A DNA stretch of 51,361 bases from RGIG5472 sp051867615 (GTDB lineage Bacteria; Bacillota; Clostridia; Oscillospirales; Oscillospiraceae), in assembly GCA_051867615.1 (NCBI GenBank), contig JBJDYU010000041.1, positions 1 to 51,361 of the forward strand, in the 5' to 3' direction. This document shows positions 40,326-51,309 of this stretch, in pieces. The notes beneath the pieces were generated by a model. It saw only the letters and a program-made list of their open reading frames with translations. It had not been told where the DNA came from and did no database searches. The first letter of the stretch is position 1. Each line of letters starts with the position of its first letter. The position numbers and the translations under genes were made by a program.

Positions 40326-41522
40326 ATGAAAAATGTGATCTTTATTTCCCCCAATTTCCCCACCAACTACTGGCAGTTCTGCCGGGAGCTGCGGAACAAC
40401 GGGCTGAACGTGCTGGGCATCGGTGACCAGCCCTATGACGAGCTGCGAGGCGAGCTGAAGGACAGCCTCAGCGAATACTATAAGGTAAGCAGCCTCGAAA
40501 ACTACGACGAGGTCTACCGGGCCGTGGCCTTCTTCATCTTCAAGTACGGCCGCATCGACTGGCTGGAGTCCAACAACGAATACTGGCTGGAGCGCGACGC
40601 CCGGTTGCGGACGGACTTCCACATCACCAGCGGCTTCCAGGTGGAGGATATGCCCCGGATCAAGTACAAGTCCAAGATGAAGGAGTTCTACACCAGGGCT
40701 GGTCTCGCGGTGGCGCGCTACCATCTGGTGGACGACGAGGCGGGCTGTCTTGCGTTCATCGCGCAGGTGGGCTATCCCGTGGTGGTCAAGCCGGACAACG
40801 GCGTGGGCGCCTCCCATACATACAAGCTCAGCAGCGACGAGCAGCTGCGCCGGTGGCTCCGGGAGGAGCGCGAGCCGGACGTCTCCTACATCATGGAGGA
40901 GTTCGTCCACGCGGAGGTCAACTCCTACGACGCCATCATCGATTCCAATGGCGAGCCGCTGTTTGAGACCGGCAACGTCACGCCCATGTCCATCATGGAT
41001 ATCGTGAACGAAGCGGATAACTCCATTTACTACATCGTCAAGGATCTGCCCGAGGACACCCGCAAGGCGGGCCGCGCCACGGTGAAGAGCTTCGGCGTGA
41101 AGAGCCGCTTCGTCCACTTCGAGTTCTTCCGTCTGACCCAGGATCAGGAGGGGCTGGGCAAAAAGGGCGAGATCATGGCGCTGGAGGTCAATATGCGGCC
41201 CTGCGGCGGCTTCTCCCCGGACATGATGAACTATGCCAACAGCACCGACGTGTACAAGATCTGGGCGGACATGATCGCGTTTGACCGCTCCACGGTGCCG
41301 GAGGGCGAGCATTTCTTCTGCGCCTTCGCCGGCCGGCGGGACGGCAAGCATTTCGCTCTGAACCACGAGGCCATCATGGCGAGGTACGGCTCCCAGATGC
41401 GGATGGTGGAGCGCATCCCCGACGCGCTGGCCGGGGCCATGGGCAACCAGATGTATGTGGCCGCCTTCCCCACCCGCGAGGAGATGGACGCGTTCTACAG
41501 CGACATCCTCCGCTGCGAATAA
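40326..41522 (+). CDS. ATP-grasp domain carboxylate-amine ligase-like protein
   Basis: This 398-residue protein has a Rossmann-like pre-ATP-grasp domain (about residues 1-110, VIFISPNFPTNYWQFCRELR) and an ATP-grasp domain. The domain shows VVVKPDNGVGASHTYKL (ATP-binding Lys), IMEEFVHAEVNSYDAIID and the Mg-binding MALEVNMRPCGGFSPDMM. ATP-grasp enzymes activate a carboxylate as acyl-phosphate and join it to an amine or thiol. With two serine hydrolases in the same operon, a small amide- or ester-bearing product could be made and trimmed, but no substrate can be named. A strong terminator follows at 41530. Confidence 0.87.
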   Translation: MKNVIFISPNFPTNYWQFCRELRNNGLNVLGIGDQPYDELRGELKDSLSEYYKVSSLENYDEVYRAVAFFIFKYGRIDWLESNNEYWLERDARLRTDFHITSGFQVEDMPRIKYKSKMKEFYTRAGLAVARYHLVDDEAGCLAFIAQVGYPVVVKPDNGVGASHTYKLSSDEQLRRWLREEREPDVSYIMEEFVHAEVNSYDAIIDSNGEPLFETGNVTPMSIMDIVNEADNSIYYIVKDLPEDTRKAGRATVKSFGVKSRFVHFEFFRLTQDQEGLGKKGEIMALEVNMRPCGGFSPDMMNYANSTDVYKIWADMIAFDRSTVPEGEHFFCAFAGRRDGKHFALNHEAIMARYGSQMRMVERIPDALAGAMGNQMYVAAFPTREEMDAFYSDILRCE

Positions 41523-41529
41523 GACTTAT

Positions 41530-41565
41530 CTCCCGTGAAAAGCGGCGCTTTTCACGGGAGTTTTT
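41530..41565 (+). terminator. Terminator of the esterase-ATP-grasp operon
   Basis: Perfect 13-bp stem CTCCCGTGAAAAG/CTTTTCACGGGAG followed by TTTTT. A second perfect hairpin without a T-run lies at 41589-41612. Confidence 0.9.
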
Positions 41566-41750
41566 CCGTCCCGCGCCGCCCAAACACAGGCCCTCCGGCT
41601 GCGCCGGAGGGCCTGCCGCGTCCTGCGCCGGGACCGCGAAAGCGTCCGGTGCGCGGCAAAAATATTCGTCTCGATTTTCTTTACCGATAAGATTTGTTCA
41701 CAATTACGCTGTATAGTGGTTTAAGCGATTAAACGAAAGGACGTGGAGAC

Positions 41751-42113
41751 ATGGCGGAACTGGAGCAGGAGATCCGGCGCTTTGCCAGGGAATTTGAGGG
41801 CTGCCAGAAGCTCCTGCTGGCGCTGGGAGACGAAAACCGCCAGCATCTGATGCTGGAAATGCTGCGGATGGGGCGCTGCGAGGGCGTGCGCGTGGGGGCG
41901 ATCACGGAAAAGACCAACCTCTCCCGCCCCGCCGTGTCCCACCACATTCAGATCCTCAAGGACGCGGGCGTTTTGAAGCTGCGCCGGGAGGGAACGAAAA
42001 ACTACTATTATTTCGATCCGGATATGAAGGCCTTTGACCGCCTGCTGCAAATGCTGCTGCACGCCAAGGCCATCATGGCGCGGCTGCCGGACCGGAGCGG
42101 CGCGGAACGGTAA
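41751..42113 (+). CDS. ArsR family transcriptional regulator
   Basis: This 120-residue winged-helix regulator has ALGDENRQHLMLEMLR (helix 1-2), the recognition helix NLSRPAVSHHIQILKDAGVL and wing LRREGTKNYYYFDPD. No typical metal-binding ELCVCD motif is present, so it is probably not a classical metal sensor; redox or small-molecule sensing is possible. GAAAGGA precedes the ATG. It lies 55 bp upstream of the nitroreductase gene, which it likely controls together with itself. Confidence 0.87.
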   Translation: MAELEQEIRRFAREFEGCQKLLLALGDENRQHLMLEMLRMGRCEGVRVGAITEKTNLSRPAVSHHIQILKDAGVLKLRREGTKNYYYFDPDMKAFDRLLQMLLHAKAIMARLPDRSGAER

Positions 42114-42168
42114 ACGGGCGCGCACATGGCATAGACGGCCAAACATATCTGACAGGAGGAACAGCAAA

Positions 42169-42834
42169 ATGGATCTGATGGAAGCCATGCGGGCGCGCCA
42201 CAGCGTCCGGCAGTACAAGGAAAGGCCCCTGGAGCCGGAGGCCGCCGCGGCGCTGCGGGCGGAGATCGCCGTCTGCAACCGGGAAAGCGGCCTGCACATA
42301 CAGCTTGTGGCGGACGAGCCGAAGGCCTTTGACGGCTTCATGGCGCATTATGGGAAATTCAGCGGCGTAACCAACTATATCGCGCTGATCGGCCCCAAGG
42401 GGCCGGCGCTGCAGGAAAAATGCGGCTACTACGGAGAGCGTCTGGCCCTCAAGGCCCAGCAGTTGGGGCTGAACAGCTGCTGGGTGGCCATGAGCTACAG
42501 CAAGATCAAAACCGCTTTCGAGGTGCGGCCGGGCGAGAAGCTCTGCGTCGTCATCGCCCTCGGGTATGGCGCGACTCAGGGCGCAGCGCATAAATCCAAG
42601 CCCTTTGACGCCGTGGCCAAAGTGGACGGAGAGATGCCGGAGTGGTTCAAGGCCGGTGTGGAGGCCGCGCTTCTGGCCCCCACGGCCATGAACCAGCAGA
42701 AATTCCTGCTCTCGCTGCAGGGCGACCGGGTGTCCGCGAAAGCGGGAGCGGGCTTTTACGCCAGGGTGGACCTCGGCATCGTGAAGTACCACTTTGAGCT
42801 GGGCGCGGGAAAAGAGCGCTTTCAGTGGGCCTGA
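42169..42834 (+). CDS. Nitroreductase family protein (TM1586-like)
   Basis: This 221-residue FMN-dependent oxidoreductase has the N-terminal MRARHSVRQYKERPLEPEAA with the FMN-phosphate-binding Arg/Ser of nitroreductases, YYGERLALKAQQLGLNSCWV, and a second-half repeat ending LLAPTAMNQQKFLL. The internal duplication pattern matches the TM1586-type subgroup, where one chain mimics the usual dimer. AGGAGG precedes the ATG. The physiological electron acceptor is unknown. It pairs with the upstream ArsR regulator. Confidence 0.87.
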   Translation: MDLMEAMRARHSVRQYKERPLEPEAAAALRAEIAVCNRESGLHIQLVADEPKAFDGFMAHYGKFSGVTNYIALIGPKGPALQEKCGYYGERLALKAQQLGLNSCWVAMSYSKIKTAFEVRPGEKLCVVIALGYGATQGAAHKSKPFDAVAKVDGEMPEWFKAGVEAALLAPTAMNQQKFLLSLQGDRVSAKAGAGFYARVDLGIVKYHFELGAGKERFQWA

Positions 42835-42940
42835 CGCGCAGGCTCCCGGGCGCGGCGGGGCGCACCGCCGCTTCTTCGCCCTTATCCCCCGCATATGCTG
42901 TACTTGCCATACTTTGACTGCCAAAACAGGAGGCTTATTC

Positions 42941-45931
42941 GTGCTGCAATTAAAACACATCGTCAAAACCTACGTCACCGGCGAGCTGAAGCAGGACGCG
43001 CTGCAGGATGTGTCCATCAGCTTCCGGGAAAATGAATTCGTGTCCATTCTGGGTCCCAGCGGCTCCGGCAAGACCACTTTGCTCAACATCATCGGCGGGC
43101 TGGACCGCTACACCAGCGGCGACCTCGTCATCAACGGCGTCTCCACCAAACAATACAAGGACGCGGACTGGGACTACTACCGCAACGACTCCATCGGCTT
43201 TGTCTTCCAGAGCTACAACCTGATCCCGCACCAGAGCGTCCTCGCCAACGTCGAGCTGGCGCTGACGCTGGCGGGCGTGTCCAAGAAGGAGCGCCGCCAG
43301 CGGGCCGTGGAGGTGCTGAAAAAGGTGGGGCTGGGAGACCACCTGCACAAAAAGCCGAACCAGATGTCCGGCGGCCAGATGCAGCGCGTGGCCATCGCCC
43401 GGGCGCTGGTCAACAACCCCGACATCCTGCTGGCGGATGAGCCTACCGGCGCGCTGGACAGCGAGACCAGCGTCCAGATCATGGAGCTGCTCAAGGAGAT
43501 CGCCAAGGATAAGCTGGTCATCATGGTGACCCACAACCCGGAGCTGGCGGAGGCCTATTCCACCCGCATCGTGAAGCTCCGGGACGGTAAGATCCTCAGC
43601 GATTCCGACCCCTATGACGCCAGCGAGCAGGCCGCGCCTCCCCGGAAGCGCAAGAAGATCTCCATGTCCTTTTTCACGGCGCTCTCCCTCAGCTTCAATA
43701 ACCTCCGCACCAAAAAGGGCCGCACGCTGCTGACGGCCTTCGCCGGCTCCATCGGCATCATCGGCATCGCCCTGATCTTGTCCCTCTCCACAGGCATTCA
43801 GGACTACATCACCGATATCCAGCGGGACACCCTCTCCTCCTACCCCATCTCCATCCAGCGGCAGGAGTCCGCCATCACCCGGGTCCTCAGCAGCCACAGC
43901 GAGATGATGGCGGAGGAGGGCGAGGAGCATGAGCGGGACGCGGTCTATGCCAACGAGCGGATGTTCGACCTGTTCAACGCCGCCTTCACCGGCGGGGACG
44001 TGGAGAACAACCTGACCGCGTTCAAGGTCTGGCTCGACCGCGAGATGGACCCTGAGACCAGCACCACACAGCTGTATGAGTCCGTCTCCACCCTCCAGTA
44101 CCAGTACGGCGTGGACATCAACACCTATGTGCAGGGCGAGGACGGCACGTACCACAGCACCGACCTCACCTCCGCCCTGATGGCGGGCGCGGGCGACACC
44201 GTCAATTCCATGGCATCCGTCATGGGTTCCCGGATGGGGACCATGGAGCTCTGGTCCGAGATCCTGCCCGGCACGGACGGCGCGCTGATCTCCGATCTGG
44301 TCTACGGGCAGTATGAGCTGCTGGCGGGCTCCTGGCCCGAGGCGGCGGACGAGGTCGTTCTGATCCTGGACGACAGAAATGAGATCACCGATATCGCGTT
44401 TTACGCTCTGGGCCTCATGTCCGACGAGGAGGTGGACGATATCCTCTCCGCCGTCATGAACGGCGAGGAGATCGCGACCTCCGGCGGCGAAAAGAAGGTC
44501 TCCTACGAGGATGTGCTGGGCACCTCCTTCAAGCTGGTGCTGAACTGCGATTACTACACCAAGAACAGCGCCGGCGTCTGGACGGACGTGCGGGATGACG
44601 AGGCGTCGCTGGAGCTGGTGGTGAAAAACGGCTATGACCTTAAGATCGTTGGCGTCCTCCGCCCCGATCCCGAGGCTGCCTCCACCTCCATTTCGGGCGT
44701 TTTCGGCTACACCTCCGCGCTGACGGACTATGTCATCCAGCGCTCCGCCGAAAGCGAGATCGTGAAGGAGCAGCTCCTGCCGGAAAACGAGAACTACGAT
44801 GTGCTCACCGGCCTGCCCTTTGTCATCACCGAGGCCACCGACCCCTCCGACAGCGAGAAAGCCGCGGAGATCAGGGAATACTTCGCCTCCCTCACGCCGG
44901 TGGAAAAGACCGATATGTACACCGCCATCCTCTCTGAGCCTTCCGCGGAGTATCTGGAGCAGACGGTGAACGCCTATATGCAGCACTTCACCACCCGCGA
45001 TTCCATGGTGGAGCTGGCGGCGAACACCTACCATTTGGACAAATCCGCCGCAGAGGAATACCTCGCGGACTACTCCGACGAGGAGCTGCAGAATCTTCTG
45101 CGGACGCAGCTTGAAAAGCTGGTGCGGGAGCGGTACGCCGAGCAGGCGGAGCTGCAGGTCGCCCAGAAGCTGTCGGCCGCGTCCGGCGCCGGCGACCTGT
45201 TCCAGGCGCAGGGCTATGCGGCGGTGGCCGCCGCCTTCGACCAGATGATCGCCGCCACCACGGACGAAGCGGTGCTGGCGGGCTACTATGACGCGTATAT
45301 GCCCTCCACCGTGTCCGGCTCCACGCTGGCCGACACGCTGGCGCTCCTCGGCTCCATCGACTACGACTCTCCCGCCTCCATCAACATCTACGCCGAGACC
45401 TTTGAGGACAAGGAGCTGATCGACGACCTCATCGCGGAGTACAACGCCTCCGCCGCCGAGGAGGACCAGATCCAGTACACCGACTATGTGGCGCTGCTCA
45501 TGTCCGGCGTCACCACCATGATCAACGCCGTGTCCTACGCCCTGATCGGCTTTGTCTCCATCGCGCTGGTGGTCTCCTCCATCATGATCGGCATCATCAC
45601 CTATATCTCCGTGCTGGAGCGCACCAAGGAGATCGGCATCCTGCGCAGCGTGGGCGCGTCCAAGCGGGATATCTCCCGCGTGTTCAACGCCGAGACCATC
45701 ATCGTGGGCTTCACGGCGGGCCTCATCGGCATCGGCGTGACGCTGCTGCTGAATCTGCCCATCAGCATCATAGCGGAGAAGCTCACCGGCATCAGCGGTA
45801 TTGCCGTCCTCCCCGCTCCGGCGGCTGTGATCCTGGTGGCCATCAGCGTGGTACTCACCATGATCGCGGGCCTGCTCCCCTCCCGGATGGCCGCGAAGAA
45901 GGACCCGGTCATCGCGCTGCGGACGGAATAA
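42941..45931 (+). CDS. Fused ABC ATPase-FtsX/MacB-type permease
   Basis: This 996-residue fusion begins at GTG 42941 (AGGAGG 7 nt upstream). The N-terminal ABC ATPase (residues 1-230) has Walker A GPSGSGKT (38-45), a Q-loop VFQSYNLIPHQS, the signature MSGGQMQRVAIARAL, Walker B ILLADEPTGALDSE and H-loop VTHNPE. A charged linker (about 235-245) leads to TM1 (about 262-286), a very large extracytoplasmic domain (about 290-855) and three C-terminal helices of the FtsX fold with LERTKEIGILRSVGASKRDI. This is a mechanotransmission-type ABC system rather than an importer; peptide or lipoprotein extrusion, or bacitracin/lantibiotic-type resistance, is possible. Confidence 0.9.
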   Translation: MLQLKHIVKTYVTGELKQDALQDVSISFRENEFVSILGPSGSGKTTLLNIIGGLDRYTSGDLVINGVSTKQYKDADWDYYRNDSIGFVFQSYNLIPHQSVLANVELALTLAGVSKKERRQRAVEVLKKVGLGDHLHKKPNQMSGGQMQRVAIARALVNNPDILLADEPTGALDSETSVQIMELLKEIAKDKLVIMVTHNPELAEAYSTRIVKLRDGKILSDSDPYDASEQAAPPRKRKKISMSFFTALSLSFNNLRTKKGRTLLTAFAGSIGIIGIALILSLSTGIQDYITDIQRDTLSSYPISIQRQESAITRVLSSHSEMMAEEGEEHERDAVYANERMFDLFNAAFTGGDVENNLTAFKVWLDREMDPETSTTQLYESVSTLQYQYGVDINTYVQGEDGTYHSTDLTSALMAGAGDTVNSMASVMGSRMGTMELWSEILPGTDGALISDLVYGQYELLAGSWPEAADEVVLILDDRNEITDIAFYALGLMSDEEVDDILSAVMNGEEIATSGGEKKVSYEDVLGTSFKLVLNCDYYTKNSAGVWTDVRDDEASLELVVKNGYDLKIVGVLRPDPEAASTSISGVFGYTSALTDYVIQRSAESEIVKEQLLPENENYDVLTGLPFVITEATDPSDSEKAAEIREYFASLTPVEKTDMYTAILSEPSAEYLEQTVNAYMQHFTTRDSMVELAANTYHLDKSAAEEYLADYSDEELQNLLRTQLEKLVRERYAEQAELQVAQKLSAASGAGDLFQAQGYAAVAAAFDQMIAATTDEAVLAGYYDAYMPSTVSGSTLADTLALLGSIDYDSPASINIYAETFEDKELIDDLIAEYNASAAEEDQIQYTDYVALLMSGVTTMINAVSYALIGFVSIALVVSSIMIGIITYISVLERTKEIGILRSVGASKRDISRVFNAETIIVGFTAGLIGIGVTLLLNLPISIIAEKLTGISGIAVLPAPAAVILVAISVVLTMIAGLLPSRMAAKKDPVIALRTE

Positions 45932-45954
45932 AACAGCCGCGCCGCCGTCAAACG

Positions 45955-45992
45955 TCCGCCCCCGGAAGCCATGGCTTCCGGGGGCGGATTTT
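45955..45992 (+). terminator. Terminator of the ABC-FtsX gene
   Basis: Perfect stem TCCGCCCCCGGAAGCC/GGCTTCCGGGGGCGGA around AT, followed by TTTTATAA. Confidence 0.85.
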
Positions 45993-46054
45993 ATAAGCGG
46001 TGAAGCAGTGATAAACGGCGGAAAACCGCCCATACTAATGGGGAGGTGATCGTA

Positions 46055-46294
46055 ATGTCAAACGCAAGCGCTTATTTCACGCTGGGGGAAGTCCCCGGTA
46101 AGCACGACGAAAAAGCCATCAAGCGGGAGCTGGACAGTTTACCGGGCGTGCTTTCCGTCAGCGTCAGCATGGATTCCGGCCGCGTGGCCGTGGACTATGA
46201 CACCACCGGCGTGGAAAGCGGCCAAATCGAAAAGCAGCTTCGGCAGCTGGGGTATCAGATCCTTGAGTCCCAAACGGACGGAAACGGCAGGTAA
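46055..46294 (+). CDS. Small HMA-like protein lacking the CxxC metal site
   Basis: This 79-residue protein has the beta-alpha-beta-beta-alpha-beta pattern of heavy-metal-associated domains (KRELDSLPGVLSVSVSMDSG, VAVDYDTTGVESGQIEKQL, LGYQI). The metal-binding loop, normally GMxCxxC, reads TLGEVPGKHDEK here and has no cysteine. It therefore cannot bind Cu(I) or Zn in the usual way. The ATG at 46055 has GGAGG 8 nt upstream; a GTG at 46046 lies inside that site. It ends 12 bp before the YyaL-like gene and is probably co-transcribed. Confidence 0.75.
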   Translation: MSNASAYFTLGEVPGKHDEKAIKRELDSLPGVLSVSVSMDSGRVAVDYDTTGVESGQIEKQLRQLGYQILESQTDGNGR

Positions 46295-46306
46295 GGAGGA
46301 CGACCG

Positions 46307-48295
<1,989 letters not shown>

Positions 48296-48298
<3 letters not shown>

Positions 48299-48326
48299 AA
48301 AACGGCGGGCGCTGCACGCGCCCGCC
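48296..48326 (-). terminator. Terminator of the MerR gene
   Basis: Perfect stem GGCGGGCGC/GCGCCCGCC (48304-48326) followed on the minus strand by TTTTTTATGA, overlapping the stop codon of the convergent YyaL-like gene. Confidence 0.75.
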
Positions 48327-48369
48327 AAAGCCAATGATGCTGTTTTCGTTTTCAGCCGCAGCGTGTCCC

Positions 48370-49188
48370 TTACTTCTTTTTCACGGGATAGCAGACCTCG
48401 GTCACGAATTCGTTGGGGTCGGAGGTCTCATGGGGGCTGACATGGTAGATATTGAAAGCGGGGCCGTCAAACTCATATCCGTTGTCCGTCACCCAGTTGG
48501 CTACCGCCGCCATAACGGCGTTCATCTGGTCGTAGGAGCCTTTGCAGACGGCGGAAGCCACAGTGACCTCCTGCAGCGTCCTGAAGCGGACGTGCTCCGT
48601 GTCGGGATAGCGGCCCTTCACGGTCTTCTGCGCCTCCACATCCACATCGGACTCCTTGTACTCCCTGTCATGGAACACGACGCTGCAATAGCAGGGGTCG
48701 TCCGGGAGCAGATGCAAAGGGGCGGTCTCGCTGACCAGCACGCTCCAGAGCGTCCCCTCCATCTCGTAAGCGGGGATGTTCATACGCACCGTGGCGGCAT
48801 AGCGCTCCGGGAAAGTTTTCAGGGTTACATCATACTTCATGGTCTCGTCATCCTTTCTCAGCCGTTCCAGGGCTGTGTCCAGAAGCCGCAGCCGGTATGC
48901 CGTCTGCCCGGACAGCTCCAGAAGCGCCGCCTGCTTCAGCCGCAGGTGGCGCTCCAGAATATCCTTATCCTCATAACAGGCAAGCATTTCGCCTATGGCG
49001 GCCAGGCCGAAGCCCATGTCCTTCAGGGCCGTGATCCCGCCGGCGATAGGAAGCTGGTCTTCCCCGTAGTAGCGGTAGCCGGAATCCGGATCGACCCGGA
49101 TGGGGGCCAGCAGGCCGATCTCGTCATAATGGCGAAGCATACGGATACTGACTCTGGACAGTTTTGAAAAATCTCCGATTTTTAACAT
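48370..49188 (-). CDS. MerR family regulator with GyrI-like effector domain (BmrR/BltR-like)
   Basis: This 272-residue activator has an N-terminal MerR winged helix (LKIGDFSKLSRVSIRMLRHY, DPDSGYRYYGEDQL; residues 2-70), a coiled-coil dimerisation helix (about 75-115) and a C-terminal GyrI-like small-molecule-binding domain (about 120-272, TLKTFPERYAATVRMNIPAY to EVCYPVKKK). Relatives sense cationic drugs and activate efflux. Autoregulation is indicated by the 19-bp-spacer promoter at 49229-49259. No efflux gene is adjacent; the two MATE genes are over 17 kb away. Confidence 0.9.
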   Translation of the reverse strand: MLKIGDFSKLSRVSIRMLRHYDEIGLLAPIRVDPDSGYRYYGEDQLPIAGGITALKDMGFGLAAIGEMLACYEDKDILERHLRLKQAALLELSGQTAYRLRLLDTALERLRKDDETMKYDVTLKTFPERYAATVRMNIPAYEMEGTLWSVLVSETAPLHLLPDDPCYCSVVFHDREYKESDVDVEAQKTVKGRYPDTEHVRFRTLQEVTVASAVCKGSYDQMNAVMAAVANWVTDNGYEFDGPAFNIYHVSPHETSDPNEFVTEVCYPVKKK

Positions 49189-49228
49189 GAGGGCCCTCCA
49201 AACCTATGGTTTTCCTGCGCGCAGGATC

Positions 49229-49259
49229 ATTGTAGCGTCTGCCATTATGGGAGAGTCAA
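49229..49259 (-). promoter_or_regulatory. MerR-type promoter with 19-bp spacer
   Basis: TTGACT (49254-49259) and TACAAT (49229-49234) are separated by exactly 19 bp. The spacer holds a dyad (CTCCCATAATGGCAG). MerR activators need this over-long spacing to twist the promoter into an active form, so the regulator likely controls itself. Confidence 0.8.
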
Positions 49260-49413
49260 GGGGTATTTTCATTTATTTCGTTTTTCCCTGTCGGCCCCGG
49301 TCAGGCAAGGGCTGCGCAAAAAATGAAGAAATTGTTAGCTTGCTTTTGCGCCGCCAAAGCTTTAATCTATCTATATATCCTGACGCACGAAACCCGAAAA
49401 GGAGGTCCTTTCG

Positions 49414-51300
49414 TTGAAAGCTCGAAAGCAATTCACCGCGCTGCTCCTCTGCGCCGCGCTCTGCATCGCCGCCCTCAGCGGCTGCGGCGGCAGCGCCGAT
49501 ACGCCTGATACGGATACGCCCGCCCCCGCTGTCGTCCCCTCCGGCTCCGACGCGGCGGTCCCGCGCACGCCGGCGGAGATCGACCTGACGGATGCCACCG
49601 CCATCACGCTCTCCGGCAGCAGCGTGCAGATCGACGGCGGCGGCGCGGAGGAATCCGGCGGCGTGGTCACCATCACCGGCGGCGGAATTTATGCGGTCAG
49701 CGGGACGCTCAGCGAGGGGCGGATCATCGTGAACGCCCCGGGAGAGGACGTGACGCTGGCCTTAAGCGGCGCTTCCCTCACCTGCTCCTACGGCAGTCCC
49801 ATCTACGTCTATAAATCCTCCCGCACCACCATCCATCTGGTGGCGGGCACCGAAAACACGCTGGCCGACGGGAACCGCTATACTTTCGCCGACAGCTACT
49901 CCTCCGCCGCGGACGAGGAGCCCAACGCCTGCCTGTACAGCAAGTCTGACCTGCTTCTTCAAGGGGCCGGGGCGCTGACCGTGGAGGCCAACTACAAAAA
50001 CGGCCTCACCGGCAAAGACACTCTCGAAATCTACGACTGCGCGCTCACCGTCACCGCCGTGAACCACGGCATCAACGGCAAGGACTCCAACACCATCGAC
50101 AGCGCCGCTGTCACCGTCGCCTGCGGCGGCGACGCCATCCGCGCCAGCAACGACACGGACAGCGCCCTTGGCTGGGTCAGCATTTCCAACTCTGCCCTGA
50201 CCCTGACCGCCGGAGAGGACGGCGTGCAGGCTGAGACCTGGGCGGCCATGTCCAGCGGTAGCTACACCATTACCTCCGGCGGCGGCAGCGGCGCGTCTCT
50301 GGCGGCGGACGCCAGCGCCAAGGGTGTGAAGGCCGGGACGGCGCTGGCCTTGTCCAGCGGCGTCTATACGCTCGACTGCGCGGACGATGCGCTCCACACA
50401 AACGGGGATATGGCAGTCGCCGGCGGCGTCTACACCATTTCCACCGGAGACGACGCTTTCCATGCGGACGGGGCGCTCACCGTCTCCGGCGGGCAGCTGA
50501 ACATTCTGCGCTCCTATGAGGGGCTGGAAGGCGCCAGCGTGGACATCTCCGGCGGAGAGATCACCGTCACCGCCTCGGATGACGGCGTGAACGCCGCCGG
50601 CGGCGCGGACGGAAGCGGCTTCGGCGGCCGCGGGATGGGGAACGGCTTTGCCGTCTCCGGCACAGACTACAGCGTGACCATCTCCGGCGGCACCCTGCGC
50701 GTTACCGCGGGCGGCGATGGTCTGGACGCCAACGGCACCATCACCATGACGGGCGGCACCGTCCTTGTGAGCAGCACCGGCAACGGCGACGGCGCTCTGG
50801 ACTATGACGGCGGCTTCACCTTAACGGGCGGCGTGCTGCTGGCCGCCAGCGCCGGCAATATGGCCCAGGCTCCCACCGACCCCGGGCAGTACACGCTGGC
50901 CGTTCAGTTTGATGCGACCCTGCCCGCCGGGACCTACGTCCAGTTTGCGGGCGGGCAGCAGGAGTTCGTCTTCTGCCTTGCCGCTCCCGCGAACCACATC
51001 GTCTTCAGTGCCCCGGAGCTGGCAAGCGGAGCCGTCTATGCCGTCTCCTACGGCGGGACATACAGCGGCAGCAGCGACGGCGGACTCTGCTCCGGCGGCG
51101 TCTACAGCGGCGGCACGCTTTTCACCGAGCTGACCATCTCCGATTATCTGACCACCTACGGACAGGTGGGCATGGGCGGCTCCAAAGGCGGCGACATGAT
51201 CGGCGGGCCGGGCCAGCACGACAGCTTTGGCCGCGGCGGCGAGAAAACGCCCGGCGGCAAGGGCGGCGACGCGGGCGGCGCGGATATGCCCGCCCGGTAA
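49414..51300 (+). CDS. Carbohydrate-binding domain lipoprotein (Cthe_2159-like beta-helix)
   Basis: This 628-residue exported lipoprotein starts at TTG (49414), supported by AAAAGGAGGT 8 nt upstream. The signal peptide has lipobox ALSGC (Cys at about residue 24). A Pro/Thr/Asp linker (26-52) is followed by a long right-handed beta-helix domain rich in GG, SGG and TxTA turns (about 60-470). This resembles PF14262, whose founding member binds acidic plant polysaccharides such as polygalacturonate. A beta-sandwich-like tail (about 490-580) and a Gly/Lys/Asp-rich C terminus follow. It likely captures carbohydrate at the cell surface. The IS200/IS605-like element begins 11 bp after its stop. Confidence 0.85.
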   Translation: MKARKQFTALLLCAALCIAALSGCGGSADTPDTDTPAPAVVPSGSDAAVPRTPAEIDLTDATAITLSGSSVQIDGGGAEESGGVVTITGGGIYAVSGTLSEGRIIVNAPGEDVTLALSGASLTCSYGSPIYVYKSSRTTIHLVAGTENTLADGNRYTFADSYSSAADEEPNACLYSKSDLLLQGAGALTVEANYKNGLTGKDTLEIYDCALTVTAVNHGINGKDSNTIDSAAVTVACGGDAIRASNDTDSALGWVSISNSALTLTAGEDGVQAETWAAMSSGSYTITSGGGSGASLAADASAKGVKAGTALALSSGVYTLDCADDALHTNGDMAVAGGVYTISTGDDAFHADGALTVSGGQLNILRSYEGLEGASVDISGGEITVTASDDGVNAAGGADGSGFGGRGMGNGFAVSGTDYSVTISGGTLRVTAGGDGLDANGTITMTGGTVLVSSTGNGDGALDYDGGFTLTGGVLLAASAGNMAQAPTDPGQYTLAVQFDATLPAGTYVQFAGGQQEFVFCLAAPANHIVFSAPELASGAVYAVSYGGTYSGSSDGGLCSGGVYSGGTLFTELTISDYLTTYGQVGMGGSKGGDMIGGPGQHDSFGRGGEKTPGGKGGDAGGADMPAR

Positions 51301-51309
51301 GACGCTTAA

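Noticed and set aside
42950..46033. Minus-strand open frame of 1027 codons opposite the ABC-FtsX gene
   Set aside because: Antisense shadow of a GC-rich gene, with His/Gly/Val/Leu-rich composition and no recognisable domain.
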